This document shows positions 29,227-40,818 of a stretch of DNA of 64,000 nucleotides, piece after piece. The notes below the pieces were generated by a model. That model was not told the origin of the DNA. It searched no databases and was given only the letters and a program-made list of their open reading frames with translations. Source of the stretch: Collybia mongolica (lineage: Eukaryota > Basidiomycota > Agaricomycetes > Agaricales > Clitocybaceae); contig JAAXNY010000006.1 of assembly GCA_013420905.1 (NCBI GenBank), forward strand, positions 3,596,001 to 3,660,000, read 5' to 3'. Numbering within the stretch: the stretch's first letter is position 1; every line of letters begins with the position of its first letter. The position numbers were made by a program, and so were the translations under genes.

Positions 29227-30755
29227 ATGTCTATCGATCACCTTCGCAAACGTTACGAGGCGGCTGGTCAAGTTCATCTTTTCAGGTTTTGGTCCCAACT
29301 TTCCGCGGTTGAACGAGCTTCCCTCACTGCGCAGCTTGATGCTCTCGATATTGAACGCGTTAACCGCATCTACAAGAAGGCCATTACTTCTGAATCAGGG
29401 GCGCCCAATACCCAGCTTGACTCTATTGAACCCCTTCCAAAAGGTGCATTAGACACGGCTGGCGTGTCGAATAAGGACCAAGGATGGCGGAACGTCGGGT
29501 TGGACGCCATTGGGCGGGGGGAGGTCGGTGTGCTTTTGATGGCTGGTGGACAGGGTACCAGACTCGGAAGCAGTGCACCGAAGGGCTGTTACGATATTGG
29601 TCTACCCTCTCATAAATCCCTTTTCCAATACCAAGCCGAACGCATCGCACGCCTACAGACCATCGCAGAACAGCACGCTAAGAAGACTTCAGGAACGGTC
29701 ATTATTCCCTGGTATGTTATGACCAGCGGCCCGACCCGCCGCGAGACGGAGGACTTTTTTGTCAAGAATTCTTATTTCGGCCTCAACCCTGACAATGTCA
29801 TCGTATTTGAGCAAGGTGCGTTGCGAATAGTTTGATATTTGGGCGTAATTGATGCACAACACCATTAGGGACCCTTCCATGTCTTACGATGGATGGAAAA
29901 GTCATACTTGACAGTCCCTACCGTGTAGCCGTTGCTCCAGACGGCAATGGTGGTCTTTACGCCGCCACACGTTCCCCTCTGTCTACCAAAGATAAATCAC
30001 GCACCGTTCTCTCCGACCTCGCCAATCGAAAAATTCTTTACGTTCATGCTTACTGTGTCGACAACTGCCTCGTGCGAGTGGCCGACCCTGTCTTCCTCGG
30101 TTACAGTATACAGAAGCAGGTAGACTGTGCGGCTAAAGTCGTGCCCAAGGCACATCCGACTGAATCAGTCGGCGTTGTGGCATGTCGCGGCTCAAAATTT
30201 AGTGTTGTCGAATATTCAGAAATTTCCAGCGAGCAAGCCGAGAGACGTGAATCTGAGACAGGCGAGCTCACCTTCCGAGCGGGAAATATCGCGAATCACT
30301 TCTACACTACCGCCTATCTCAACCAGGTCGAATCATTTGAGGAAGAGCTTGCCTTCCACATCGCACGCAAAAAGATACCTTACGTTGATCTCGAAACTGG
30401 AGAGCGGGTGAAGCCGGCTAAGCCAAACGGGATGAAACTCGAGATGTTTGTTTTCGATGTCTTCCCATTCACGGAGCACTTTGCAGTTTTAGAGGTGGCG
30501 AGGAATGAGGAATTCAGTCCATTGAAGAATGCACCTGGAACAGGCTCGGATGACCCAGAGACAAGTCGACGGGATCTACTCGCACAGCACCGCCAATTTT
30601 TGGAACGAGCAGGAGCAATTGTGGAGGAGGGTGTGGAAATTGAGATTTCTCCACTGGTCAGCTACGCAGGAGAGGGCCTGGAGAGTGTCAAGGGCAAGAT
30701 TTTTACCAGGTCTGGTTTTGTTGAGCGAGTGGAGGAGTTGGACGTTCTAGCATAG
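29227..30755 (+). CDS. UAP1: UDP-N-acetylglucosamine pyrophosphorylase
   Basis: Makes UDP-GlcNAc from UTP and GlcNAc-1-phosphate, the precursor for chitin, N-glycans and GPI anchors; cytosolic. Two exons, 29227-29815 and 29869-30755, join to 491 residues, the usual size. The nucleotide-binding loop is LLMAGGQGTRLGSSAPKG (about 29536-29590). Other family segments are WYVMTSGPTRRETEDFF, GLYAATRSPL and LEMFVFDVFPF. The splice joins EQ to GTLPCLTMDG with exact frame. The protein starts MSIDHLRKRYEAAGQ. No oddities were seen. Confidence 0.96.
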
Positions 30756-30901
30756 AAGCATCTTAATTTTCGGGATATCACTGGACTCTTGCCATGTAAT
30801 GGACTATCAGAGATTGTATGATTTTGCCTCGCTTGCATATAATGAACGTCTGGAAGATCACAGGATCGATTGAAGCTCCGCAACTAAGACAATGGACGCG
30901 G

Positions 30902-33031
30902 TCAACTCCCTCCAGATCCGATGTCTGTAAGTTTCTTAGAGCCCCTCGGCCCCTTCCTTTCCAGTTCCTCCCGGAGAGATGCAAATAAGCGTTGAGTCCT
31001 TTCGGCGTTTGGCTTTTGTATTATCTGAATCAGGGTAAAGGAAATTGAGCAGATATACATTAAACCATCGCACCTCTTTACAACACGTTATAAGTTTGTC
31101 AATAAGCATGGTCTGCCCGTTTTGTGCGTCCTCCAAATCCTTTCTGAGTTGATGGTTCTACGGCGAGCAGGTAATGAAGAGAGGATAATCGAACCTGAGG
31201 GATGCTAACGTTCATGCGGACAAACGCCTACCTCGTCCTCTTGCTTATCAGCACGAGATTTCTCTCCTTCAGCTAGTTGTTTCTGTTCCGCGGCTCGCGC
31301 CCGTGAGAGTAACACCTCAAGCTCTTTGGATCGAATCACACATTCGAAATGACGTTCTCTCAGCTCATACTGACGAAGAACTTCTTTCAATCGTTCTCGT
31401 ACACTGATAGATTTTAGTAATTGGTTCGGAGAGGATGAAGGAGGCCACGCACACTCCATCGAAAATTTCTTCGAGTGTTCGCTTAGCCCTGGAGATTACA
31501 TTGGCTCAGGGTGTAAATGGACAATGGGGGGTCTTACTCTCTTGGGTTATCAGTCCAGTTCTTCTGTAACTTTTCGCGCCGAGGTTCAACTTCATCATCC
31601 TGGATTCACATCGCGTCAATCTTTGTGCGGAAATGATATTTACCACCCACCCATTCGTCTGATCCAGGGCCTTCGGTTAAATCCATTAACTCCACGGCAA
31701 GAATCTCATCGCCATCCTCCATTCCAGCCTCTTCAGGTGTTTGATCGGCTTCCACACCTCGCCCGTTGTGCGTGAATATGAACTGCATGTTGGAAACCGA
31801 ACCCGACGACCCCGATGGCTGTGTACTCGCCGCGTCTGACTTCACCGATCCATTCATCTGGTTGCTCCCACCTCCCTCAATATTATCGTTTCCCTTTTTC
31901 ACCCCGGGCCGCTCCATTCTGTCTGTCCAGGCGTTGAATAGCCTCGAGAGTTTCGTCTTACGGGATATTTTGAAAAACAGTTCTGCTCGATAGCGGCAGA
32001 CAACTTTCACCACGATGTCAGGCATTTCTCGGTACTTGACGTCTTGAATTTTGGCTTTATCAGCACGTTTCGCAAGGTCAGTCTTCATCTGTAGGAGCTA
32101 TAGCAAGGTCATTGAAAACAAATCATGTAGGACGTTGTGGGCACAACATTACCTCGTCTTGGGCATCTTCAACGCTTTGAGCGAGTCGTTTTCCATCCTC
32201 CTGCCTCAACTGTCAGATATCTGTAGTCCAAGTATATACCCTAACAGACGGACCCGTAATCTTTTGTTGTCCTAAAACAATAACAATAGTTGTGGGTCTT
32301 GGGTCAAAGACTGAGAACTAAAGACCTACTTTCTGCAATTCTCGAGCGAGGTTCTCCATCTTCGTTTTCGTCTGGTTTGCTTTGCTCAGCTGGCTTTTGG
32401 CTTACAAGCGCTGAAGTTAGTTAAATCAATGAACTTGGGTTTACTACACTTACCTGCATCCTTATCCTTAACAAGCTTCTGTTTTTCCTTCGCGTGGTCA
32501 CGCTCGACTCGCTTCAGCTCTGCAAACTGCAGTGGTATAAATTAGCAGTCGAAGTCCGCTGTGATAGTCACAAATTTACCAATTCAATGTATTTCGAATG
32601 GATAGCATTCTCTTCCATGCCCTTGACAGACTTCTGAGCTTCCTCGGCTGGCCAGACCAACCGTGAATCAAGGAATGCCACGGCACATGGTTTAACATAC
32701 CATATCTTCTCTCCTCCTCCTCCTCCATAACTTCTTCCTCTTCTAGAGCCGCAATTCTGTTCTTCAAGCTCTCGTACATGGTCGCTGGGTCAACCGGAAC
32801 GTCGTTTCTCTTTTTGCCTCGCTGTGTATGATGTCCATTGGTACCAGGTGTATGATTGTGAGGTGGTGGCTGATTTGATCGATTCAAGGGAGGTGGTTGG
32901 TGTGAGGGATTACTCTGGTTTGGGGGGACGGGTGGTGCAGTGGCAGGAGCAGGAGGGGTTGGCCCAGTAGGAGGAGGTTTAGCAAGCCTTGTAGACGCGT
33001 TCTGGGTATTGCTTGATGCGACGCCGTTCAT
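30902..33031 (-). CDS. Taxilin-like coiled-coil protein with an internal SUMO-like domain
   Basis: The first exon (32701-33031) starts MNGVASSNTQNA and is Pro/Asn-rich, then turns into a charged helix (YESLKNRIAALEEEE). Short exons continue a taxilin-like coil: HSKYIELFAELKRVERDHAK, SQLSKANQTKTKMENLAREL, KRLAQSVEDAQDE. The exon 31651-32088 then encodes a ubiquitin-fold domain close to SUMO/Rad60-SLD: PDIVVKVV, ELFFKISRKTKLSRLF, FIFTHNGRGVEADQTPEEAG, MEDGDEILAVEL. The domain contains an extra Ser/Gly-rich loop of about 40 residues and has no C-terminal Gly-Gly. Splicing resumes coiled coil (RERLKEVLRQYELRERHF, SKELEVLLSRAR), and the gene ends ERTQRLFASLREELERKG to a stop at 30902. Joins keep frame throughout. 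The alternative is two adjacent genes read as one. Confidence 0.7.
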
Positions 33032-33770
33032 CGTTGTGGGTGTCCAGTCAACTTCTGCTCGGAAGTCTTACGAAATGTGGTGGAAGGTTGTGACGGTCTT
33101 CGGCTTTCGGCCAAAATATGAATGCGACCCTGGCCACGCTCAATTTAAGCAGTGGGCACAAACGACTAGCGTAGAACAAATGTTACTCGAAATGCACCAT
33201 GCGTCATGGCTATATATTAAAAACAAAGGTAGACACATCCCGTAAACTACCTGATTGCCATTGTTACACACATGTTACCCACCAACCGGTAACCTCATGA
33301 CATGTATAAGGTCCTGTATACCACAAAGTAAAAGACCTATGTTTTCATTGTTCTGGCTGAAACCTAGTGCGCATCCCGTCTGGCGCTTGGAAGGATCGGC
33401 GTGATTCCTGGTCCGGGTCGTTGAATGGGCCGACTTAGCTTGAAGGGTCATTGTTGCCTTTGGAAATTGAGAAGATACTCGTTAGCGGAGCTTAGGTCTC
33501 TGACCACCGCAAGTTCGAGTGAGCCAATATTGCTAATATTTGCACTGACCGATTGTCATGGTCAGAGTTATCTTCACCATTTGGCGGCATCTGCATCCAC
33601 GAATGTGACGCTCGTACGTGATCCCCGTCACATGTACACTTTCGGTAACGTGACAAGACGCGCCAAATTCCGTTGACGCTCCCTGTCTACCGGATGCCAA
33701 CACTTATATCAACTTGTAAGAACTAATCTATCACTATCGTCAGGTAAAGCATATTGTGTACTATATGAAA
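33032..33770. other. Divergent promoter region between the taxilin/SUMO-like gene and the BRCA2 homologue
   Basis: About 740 bp. It holds one E2F/MBF-like site near the BRCA2-like gene. No other gene signal was recognised. Confidence 0.4.
33658..33667. promoter_or_regulatory. E2F/MBF-like site upstream of the BRCA2 homologue
   Basis: ACGCGCCAAA (reverse TTTGGCGCGT) matches the E2F core TTTGGCGC and overlaps an ACGCG MluI-box core. It lies 104 bp upstream of the ATG at 33771. Such sites drive G1/S expression of DNA repair genes in fungi and animals; regulation here is inferred. Confidence 0.4.
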
Positions 33771-36700
33771 ATGTCCAGATACAGTGAGTGCCCTTCCAAT
33801 TTACTTGTCAACTCGCTAATGCCTTCTTCACAGGTCCCGGTTCATCGCCGTTTAGCTCACCAGCCAGGAAGCGACAACGACTTTCATCACCGACGTACGA
33901 TGACCAACTCGATGATATCAGCCCGGAAGACTTAGAGGCTTTCGACGCACTGGATGCCAAGCTATCCCAATCTCCTAAGATGAATTCGAAGAGCAGTATT
34001 GAGGCGAAAGATCATCAACGAGTGAAAGCCATTACAGAGGTTTTAAGTCAAGGCTCATCGAGACAACAATTCAATATCACCCGATCACCCTCCGGAACAT
34101 CTAAGGCATCTGGAACATCAACCTTGTCTACCCATGGCCTTGCAGATGATTCGGACAATCCATTTACAGTCAACTCCATGGCCTTTAAGTCTGTGAGCAC
34201 CCTGTCGGCTCCCACTTTGGAGAGGCCTGGCTTTTTATCTGCATCTGGCCTTTTCTCGCGCAGCTTGGAGGACTCCGAACGATCTCCTTCGCCAGAAGCT
34301 CCCCCAGAACAAGACTTTGATTCTTGGTTCCAATCAACACCGTCTCTTCCTCCTGTCGCCTTTCAAACAGCGAAGGTTAACGTGCTATCAACGATAAATA
34401 CCCCAGGCCCCAGCGTTGGGTTTAAAATGTCGTCGAATAAAGGGTGGATTGCTCCCTCAAGTGCTGCTCTGGCAAAGGCTCAGGAGAAGATGAACGAGAT
34501 CTGGAAGGAAAACGATTCAGAGTTTACTTCGCCTTTCAGCTCTACTCCCGTTGCGGAAGGATCAGAAAACCTATTTAGGTCTGCCTCAAACGTCTCCCTC
34601 AACTCCTCGCCCCGGAGAGTAGCATTGCGGGCATTTAACAGTTCCCTAAACACTCCTGGCACGCCAACCCCAGCAAGCTTCTCGCGCCCATCTGTAGCCT
34701 CTGCTCTCATATCTACTCCTTCCCCTCATATAACAGGTGGAAAGACGAAACAATTCAAATCACCTCTACTTACATCACAGTTTCTGAAAAGTTATGACAA
34801 AGAAAGTACCGACAGGACGACCATCTCTGCATCACCTCATAACTCTCACAGTCGACTTCTTGGACTTCCTGCCTTCGCATCTGCCGGACTCCAACACCCT
34901 CTAGCGTCAACGCCAATCACAGCACTGACTGTAATGGACAGAACTCCGAACGTCCCCGTAATGGGAGCTTCTTTTACAACCCCTGCTCGTGCCCCCCAGA
35001 TGGCGCAGCGTATTGGAGCGGGTCCGAAACGGAATACTCCTGCACCTTTTGTCACACCTTTCAAGCCAGGTATGAAGCCTGGGCAAGTTGGCCGTTTGGG
35101 ACTTGAAGAGTCTACGAAGACCTCTATTAGTATAATTGCAGGGTCAGAAAACTCAAGTGAGAATTGGCTTAATTGGGAGCGTCCTAAGGCCAAGGCTAAA
35201 ACAGAACGGACTGGGGTGTTTGACCTGTGTAAGTCTTTCAATATGAGAGGTATCCGACTACCGTATATTCACCAAACCCCCGTTTGCAGCGATTTCACCG
35301 AATAGGAAAACGCTCGCATCATCGGGTCTTTTGCCCCAGCGATTTTTTACCCATGAATTAGAATCATTAGGGATGTGAGTCTCTGCACTCCAACACAGGT
35401 CTTTTCTGACAGTCACTTAACATCCCATAGTAACATAGAGGAACTTACGAGCATAACGCCAAACTTAGCAATGTACTACCATTTTCACACACGCGATCGT
35501 ACTCCACCATCTTCTCCTATCCCCACAACTCTTTCCATCAAATTAGACCCTTTAGCTGCACTTAACCAACTGCTCGACCGTGGTTGCACACTCGCGACGA
35601 GACCTTGGGTTGAAAACCATTGGTGTTTAATCCTCTGGAAGCTCGCGGGGATGGTTGCCCTTGACCCAGAACATGAAAGTGATCCTGCAAAGAAACGATG
35701 GTGCTGGGATGAAGTTATACGTCAACTACTGTACCGGTACGAACTTCAAGTGGCCCACCCGTCTTTTCTTACATTTTCCTAGGTACGAGCGTGAGCTAAA
35801 CGGAGGCGTCCGCCCACCATTACGTCTAATCGCTACGCAGGATGCCCCCGCCGCTTATCCAATGGTCCTATGCATATCTAATGTTATATGGTCAAAAGCC
35901 GTTCAAACGGAAGAAGGCAACTCAATCGAGCCTTATCCTGAGTTAGAAGTCACTGATGGATGGTACCGATTGCGAGCGCAGGTTGACGCACCACTTGCTA
36001 GAGCTATCCGTAAGGGTGCCATACAAATTGGCAGAAAAATTGGTGTGGCTGGTGCCAGGGTTTGCATCTCATTTTTCTCATTTGCTCCGCACCAAAATAA
36101 CAAAGCCCTTAGCTTTCGTCAGAACGCAAAGATCCCTCTGAAATTCTGGAAGCGTACAACTCAACAAAACTAATTTTGTCTGGGAACTCGTCACATCTTG
36201 TACCCTGGCATGCCAAGTTGGGTTTCAAGACAGGTCCTTGTATCTCGACATTGCATAGTTTGACTGGCGACGGTGGAGTGATAGCATGTATGGATTTGGT
36301 TGTCATCAAGGTGAGTTGACTTGGCCATTTTATCCATATTTACTCATGTTTCGGCAGACCCATCCCGTTGCTTTCTTTGAATTTATTGAAGATGAGAACG
36401 GTCAGAAGAATCGCGAAGGGCCGATAAGTGCGAAAGAGGAAGCTCAACTTGAAGAGCAATGGAAGGTTTGTTCCCATACAGACTTTCCGCCCGCCAATGG
36501 TTAAGTGTTCTTTCACAGAGACGGCGAGAACTTGAAGCGTCGAAGCTGCACACTGAGCTTGAGAAGAAGCAGAATCGGTTCGAGGGTTACATCGAGCGAT
36601 TGGAGAGGCGGGCAGGCAACCATTTCAACCTGAGTGAAGATGGTGAGCTGCTTCACCTGTTTTTAATATAATTGCTGACATACTGTGCATAGACTCACCG

Positions 36701-37265
36701 CCAGACAATATTGAGAATTTTTATGATGAATTAGACGACCCAGCTGATGCAGAGAGGGTGCTAGCCAGTATACGCCCGAACGAAGCTGGCTGGCTCGCCC
36801 GGCATGTTCGGCAGCAACTTGAGAAGGAACGAGAACGTGGTGGAGAAGAAATTACAAATGAATTGAGTGTATATTCTTTCCATTGTCTACTCCGGTCAGT
36901 TGTTGAGTCTTTTTTATTTAGCGCATCTGTCCACCTCGGGATATCCGTAGCTTTAGGGTGTTGATTGTGCAGGATACATGTACACGTCGAAGGCCGGCAA
37001 ACCGGCGTGCACAGTTGACTGTCTGGGATGTGCTCAACTTGAGCTTTTCCGAAGGTAAGGAAGGGGGTGCCTTCGATGTGGGACAGCGGTACCTAGTGAG
37101 TAATGTGTATCGCTCGTTCGGGTTACATCTTTTCCTTATCGGGCTTCATTTTAGGTCACAAATCTGATACCTACCCAACAACGTGCGTGGATGGGTAATG
37201 AGCCTGGATCGGAGGTGTACATATCTACAAAGCGGGACTCGAGATGGACACTCATGTCTTCATGA
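33771..37265 (+). CDS. BRH2: BRCA2 homologue (Brh2-like recombination mediator)
   Basis: Loads Rad51 on single-stranded DNA during homologous recombination; nuclear. A 13-nt first exon (MSRY) joins at 33835. The N-terminal 480 residues are Ser/Pro-rich and disordered. They hold two candidate BRC motifs: GFLSASG (about 34230), with F-x-x-A intact, and VGFKMSSNKGWIAPSSAALA (about 34415), where the Ala is Ser. The DNA-binding core follows. Its helical domain is at about 35550-35800 (TLATRPWVENHWCLILWKLA). OB1 is at about 35820-36350 (DGWYRLRAQVDAPLARAI, TKLILSG, LHSLTGDGGVIACMDLVV, HPVAFFEFIE). A charged helical stretch like the tower is at about 36420-36640. The OB3-like tail (RRAQLTVWDVLNLSF) ends at 37265. 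Compared with vertebrate BRCA2 the protein is short, as in Ustilago Brh2. Confidence 0.88.
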
Positions 37266-37365
37266 TCTCCAATTTGATTATTGGGCTGTAGTGAGAGCCC
37301 GAGAGCAAGTATATTTTCAAAATTAATTAGCAGCCGCCGGAATTCCTAATAAGGGTGTCGTAAGT

Positions 37366-39083
37366 CTAAGCCCCCGCAACGCTGTACTTCTTAAATACAT
37401 CCTCCCATGCGCCAGTATCTTCATGGCCCATACAGACTACTGTTGCTTTGTTACCTGAGTGTGGACCAAATACGCGTGCGGCAACTCTGCGAATATCCTC
37501 GGGCTGCACCAGATCGATCTTATCGGTCATTTCCGTGACGGGGACCTTGCGGTTGTGTACAAGAATCTTCACATAACCAGCAGTGAGCACAAGAGAAGAA
37601 AAAAAATCTAGACGAAACCCGCACCTGCCTGCCGAGATCCTCGACCTCGACTGCTCGGCTCTCCAAAGCCATCATCAGACTCGATTTCAGCTGGTTTTTC
37701 GCTCGACTGAGCTCTGCTTGTGGTATGGGTGTGTGTAAAAGCAGGCTTAGTTGGTGGACAAGATGGGGCAGTATTTGTCCGGGTGTGTTGCCGCCGCGGA
37801 GGCCAGATGATGCAGGGACAAAGGAAGCAAACAGGCCGAAGAGAGAGGAGTCAGTGTAAATGTGGTGGAATGAAGCACAGTGGTCGATTTGTGGGAAATG
37901 ATTAAGGATGTGGGTGTATAGGCGAGAGTACATGCCCTTTCCGGGTCCGCCTACAGCCTGATATTTAGGAAGATATTCGCGGTCAAAGGAAAAGCAGACG
38001 CACCAGCAGAAAAACTCCCCCCTCCACCGAGCAGAACTTGCATAGTGGCCAAAGCGTAGATATCATCATCATGTATTCCCACGCCTTCGAATGCGATGTA
38101 AAGATGGTTGAATTCAGCATCCTTGTTGTCTATGAATCGGTGCCCGCCGGTATAACTCGCATGAGATGCTATGGGTGAGTCCCCAGGTGAAGCGGGGTTC
38201 GGGAAAAGATAAGAGGCGGCACGGGTGAGTGACTTTGCCACAGAAGGGGAAGACGGCGAAAGAAGGTGTGGCGGAACTTGTGGTGACGTGCGCGCCTGTG
38301 GGGATAGCGAAGAGGTAGACTTGAGCGAGGAGAAATACTTGTCTGTCAGTTCCACTAAATCCTCATGCCGCATCCCGGCGCCTGCAATTACCATCCTTTC
38401 TGGCCTGTACCAGTCCTTCATAGATTTTCGTAAAGTCAATTCATCAATAGCGTCGATCCGGTCTTCAGGGCAGAGTAGCGGATTTCCCAAACCAACCTGA
38501 CTGTAGGCAACGTTGTGGAGGATCTCGGGTATTATCATGTCTGGCTTTGCCGAAATTTCTCGGACTTCATAATAAGCTGCGTCCCTCTGTGCCTCTATCT
38601 CCTGTTGCAAAAATGAGGGATTGAGAACAGTGTCGGATATTAGGGACATTGCCAATGGCGTAGCCTGATGGAAATGTGATGACTGGTACATGATTGATTC
38701 TCGAGAGGAGGAGCACATGATTTGACCACCCAACGAATGGATTGCTGACGACATTTCGGCATCTGTTCTAGCGGCTGTGCTCTATGCTCGATTAGTGAGG
38801 AGTAGCACAGAAGAGCGAGAGAATAAAGAACCTTGAAGGCCATGCGGTCAAGAAAATGGCTCACACCAGATGATTCTGGCACTTCGTAACGTGAACCTGC
38901 ATCGATGTAGAGACCGACGGAAGAGAAATGACCGGGAGTTGCTTCAGTTGCGACACGGATCTTGTTGGGGAGCGTGGTGATTTGCACGGTGGGATTGGGT
39001 GCATCGGTGCTTATAGCGCGGGCAGCAGCAGACGAGCGCATAGACTTTCCATGGCGAATGAGGGAGCGGCCGGCGTTGTGCAT
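37366..39083 (-). CDS. MAS2: Mitochondrial processing peptidase alpha subunit
   Basis: Non-catalytic subunit of the matrix protease that removes presequences. The start at 39083 (MHNAGRSLIRHGKS) gives a basic presequence. Family blocks follow: VQITTLPNKIRVATE, VGLYIDAGSRYEVPESSGVS, and FLDRMAFKST. The last sits where the beta subunit has the zinc-binding HxxEH, so this is the alpha subunit. SSSRESIMYQSSHFHQ and the glycine-rich loop [20 protein letters not shown] follow, the loop being restored by splicing near 37930-38005. An extra Ser/Pro-rich linker at about 38290-38160 is longer than I expect. The gene ends EDVFKKYSVAGA. It is convergent with the BRCA2 homologue, the stops lying about 100 bp apart. 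Confidence 0.94.
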
Positions 39084-39446
39084 GGCGGTGAGAAACGTCA
39101 ATGAGAGAACTTTAAACTTTCTCGTCACCAAAGACTGGCGAGTAACGTGACACACGCGGTAAGATCTCACGTGGCGGCACAAGGCGGAAAACGGAAGGAG
39201 GGGTCGGATTGAGACACCCTTGATTGCTGAAAATCTGTTCCCCTTTCCCTGCAACGGTTATTTGAAATCTCCTCGCAAGTGCACGGAGGATCAAGGATGG
39301 GCGGGATGTTCAGAGGAACACGTGCAGGAAGAACTTTGCCTGAGATGTGATCATCTCGGTCCTGGTCGGAATGCCATATGCTTTGTACCAAATGCCATAC
39401 ATATTCCCCGAGACATTCTTACCTTTTCCCTTACCTTTCCCCCACC
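39084..39446. other. Divergent promoter between alpha-MPP and alkaline ceramidase
   Basis: A 363-bp region between two outward-facing genes. No clear TATA box or known site was recognised. Confidence 0.4.
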
Positions 39447-40702
39447 ATGCCAACTATAACGGCCGCCAATTCCTCCACCGATTGGTCGGGTCCTGGTTAT
39501 TATGGCCCCGTAACCGCTACGCTAGACTGGTGTGAGGTCTGTCCCTTTCTGCTACCCCCTCTGTTCTTCCTTACCGACTTCCTTAGGTAAATTACCAATT
39601 TTCCCACTACGTTGCAGAAATGGCGAACACCTTTTCCAACTTGTTCACCGTCGCTCTCGCGATATGTGGAGCGACAGAGGCTATACGACAGTCACTACCT
39701 ACCAGATACATCGCTGGCTACGCCGTATGTTCACTTTTGGTTTCTTTTTAAACACCTCCTCTGCAACCCCAGGCCACAGGGAATCGCTTTGGTGGGGATA
39801 GGAAGTTTCGCCTTTCATGCGACCTTGCTCTTTCAAGCCCAACTGGCCGATGAACTGCCCATGATTTACGTGGGATCCATGGGCCTGTGGCTGCTCCTAG
39901 ATATTGAACCCGGATTCAGTCTCAAATCTTCACGTACCAAACTGCTTGTGGCGATCTTGGTCCTATTTGACGTTTTGTTTACGTTAAGCTAGTAGGCGCT
40001 CCACCTCATTTTCCCTCGCTTTGACCTAACCTCCATCCAGTATCCTTTATCGCAACCCGATCTATCACCAACTAGTTTTTGCTACCATCGTGCTAACTGT
40101 TACATTCCGTATCACCTTCCTTTTAAAACGCTCCGAATTGGCACAACGCATCCCTGACAAGAAGAAGGCTATTATTGGCACACTCTTTAGCCGGGGTGCC
40201 ACAATGTTTGCCATGGGTTTTCTTATCTGGAACTTGGACAATATATTCTGTAGCACCCTTACAAGCTGGAAGATCTTCGTTGGCTGGCCACGCGCCTTCT
40301 TGCTCGAGGGTGCGCTCTTAAATTTTACCCAACCATCTAACGCTCAGTATACTCTTTAATAGGACATTCTTGGTGGCACATATTGACTGTATGTATCCAA
40401 TGTTCATGTCAACTTCTGGATGATCGTGACAGACTCTCAATCAAATTATCACCTACAGGGAGCCGGCTCATACTACATGTTTATCGGAATTCAATGTAAG
40501 TCGTTTTACTTTCGATTCCTTTGGCTATAATTGATCTCTCTTTATTTAGACATGTGAGTTACGACTGGATGATGATCGGGCGATGATTGATCGTGCCTAT
40601 GTCTCCAGAACTTTGTGTGCCAAAGATGACCACCATGTTTATACTGTTGGTTACAGGCTTGGACTCCCCCATGTGTGGCGATTACATACAAAGAAGCAGT
40701 GA
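39447..40702 (+). CDS. YDC1: Alkaline ceramidase (YPC1/YDC1 family)
   Basis: An ER multi-pass hydrolase that splits (phyto)ceramide to a sphingoid base and fatty acid. The start MPTITAANSSTDWSGPGYYG is followed by VNYQFSHYVAEMANTFSNL after the first intron. Signature blocks are GSFAFHATLLFQAQLADELP (about 39811-39870), with the catalytic His and Asp, NLDNIFCSTL, and the C-terminal histidine pair HSWWHILTG, split by an intron at about 40376-40460. Several strongly hydrophobic helices lie between. About seven exons join in frame to VWRLHTKKQ and a stop at 40700-40702. Whether it prefers ceramide or phytoceramide cannot be told from the sequence. Confidence 0.92.
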
Positions 40703-40818
40703 TACGCTCATTTTTGTATAGTAGCTCAGTATGAATTTGTGACCTCAGTCATGTTGGGGCAAGCAAGTTATAACACAGGCTCTTTCATTATGTCTCGAGT
40801 CCGCCGTCCACTGAGCCT

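Noticed and set aside
28875..29452. Plus-strand frame of 183 codons covering the UAP1 start
   Set aside because: It runs in another frame over the UAP1 promoter and first exon, while UAP1 itself is unmistakable.
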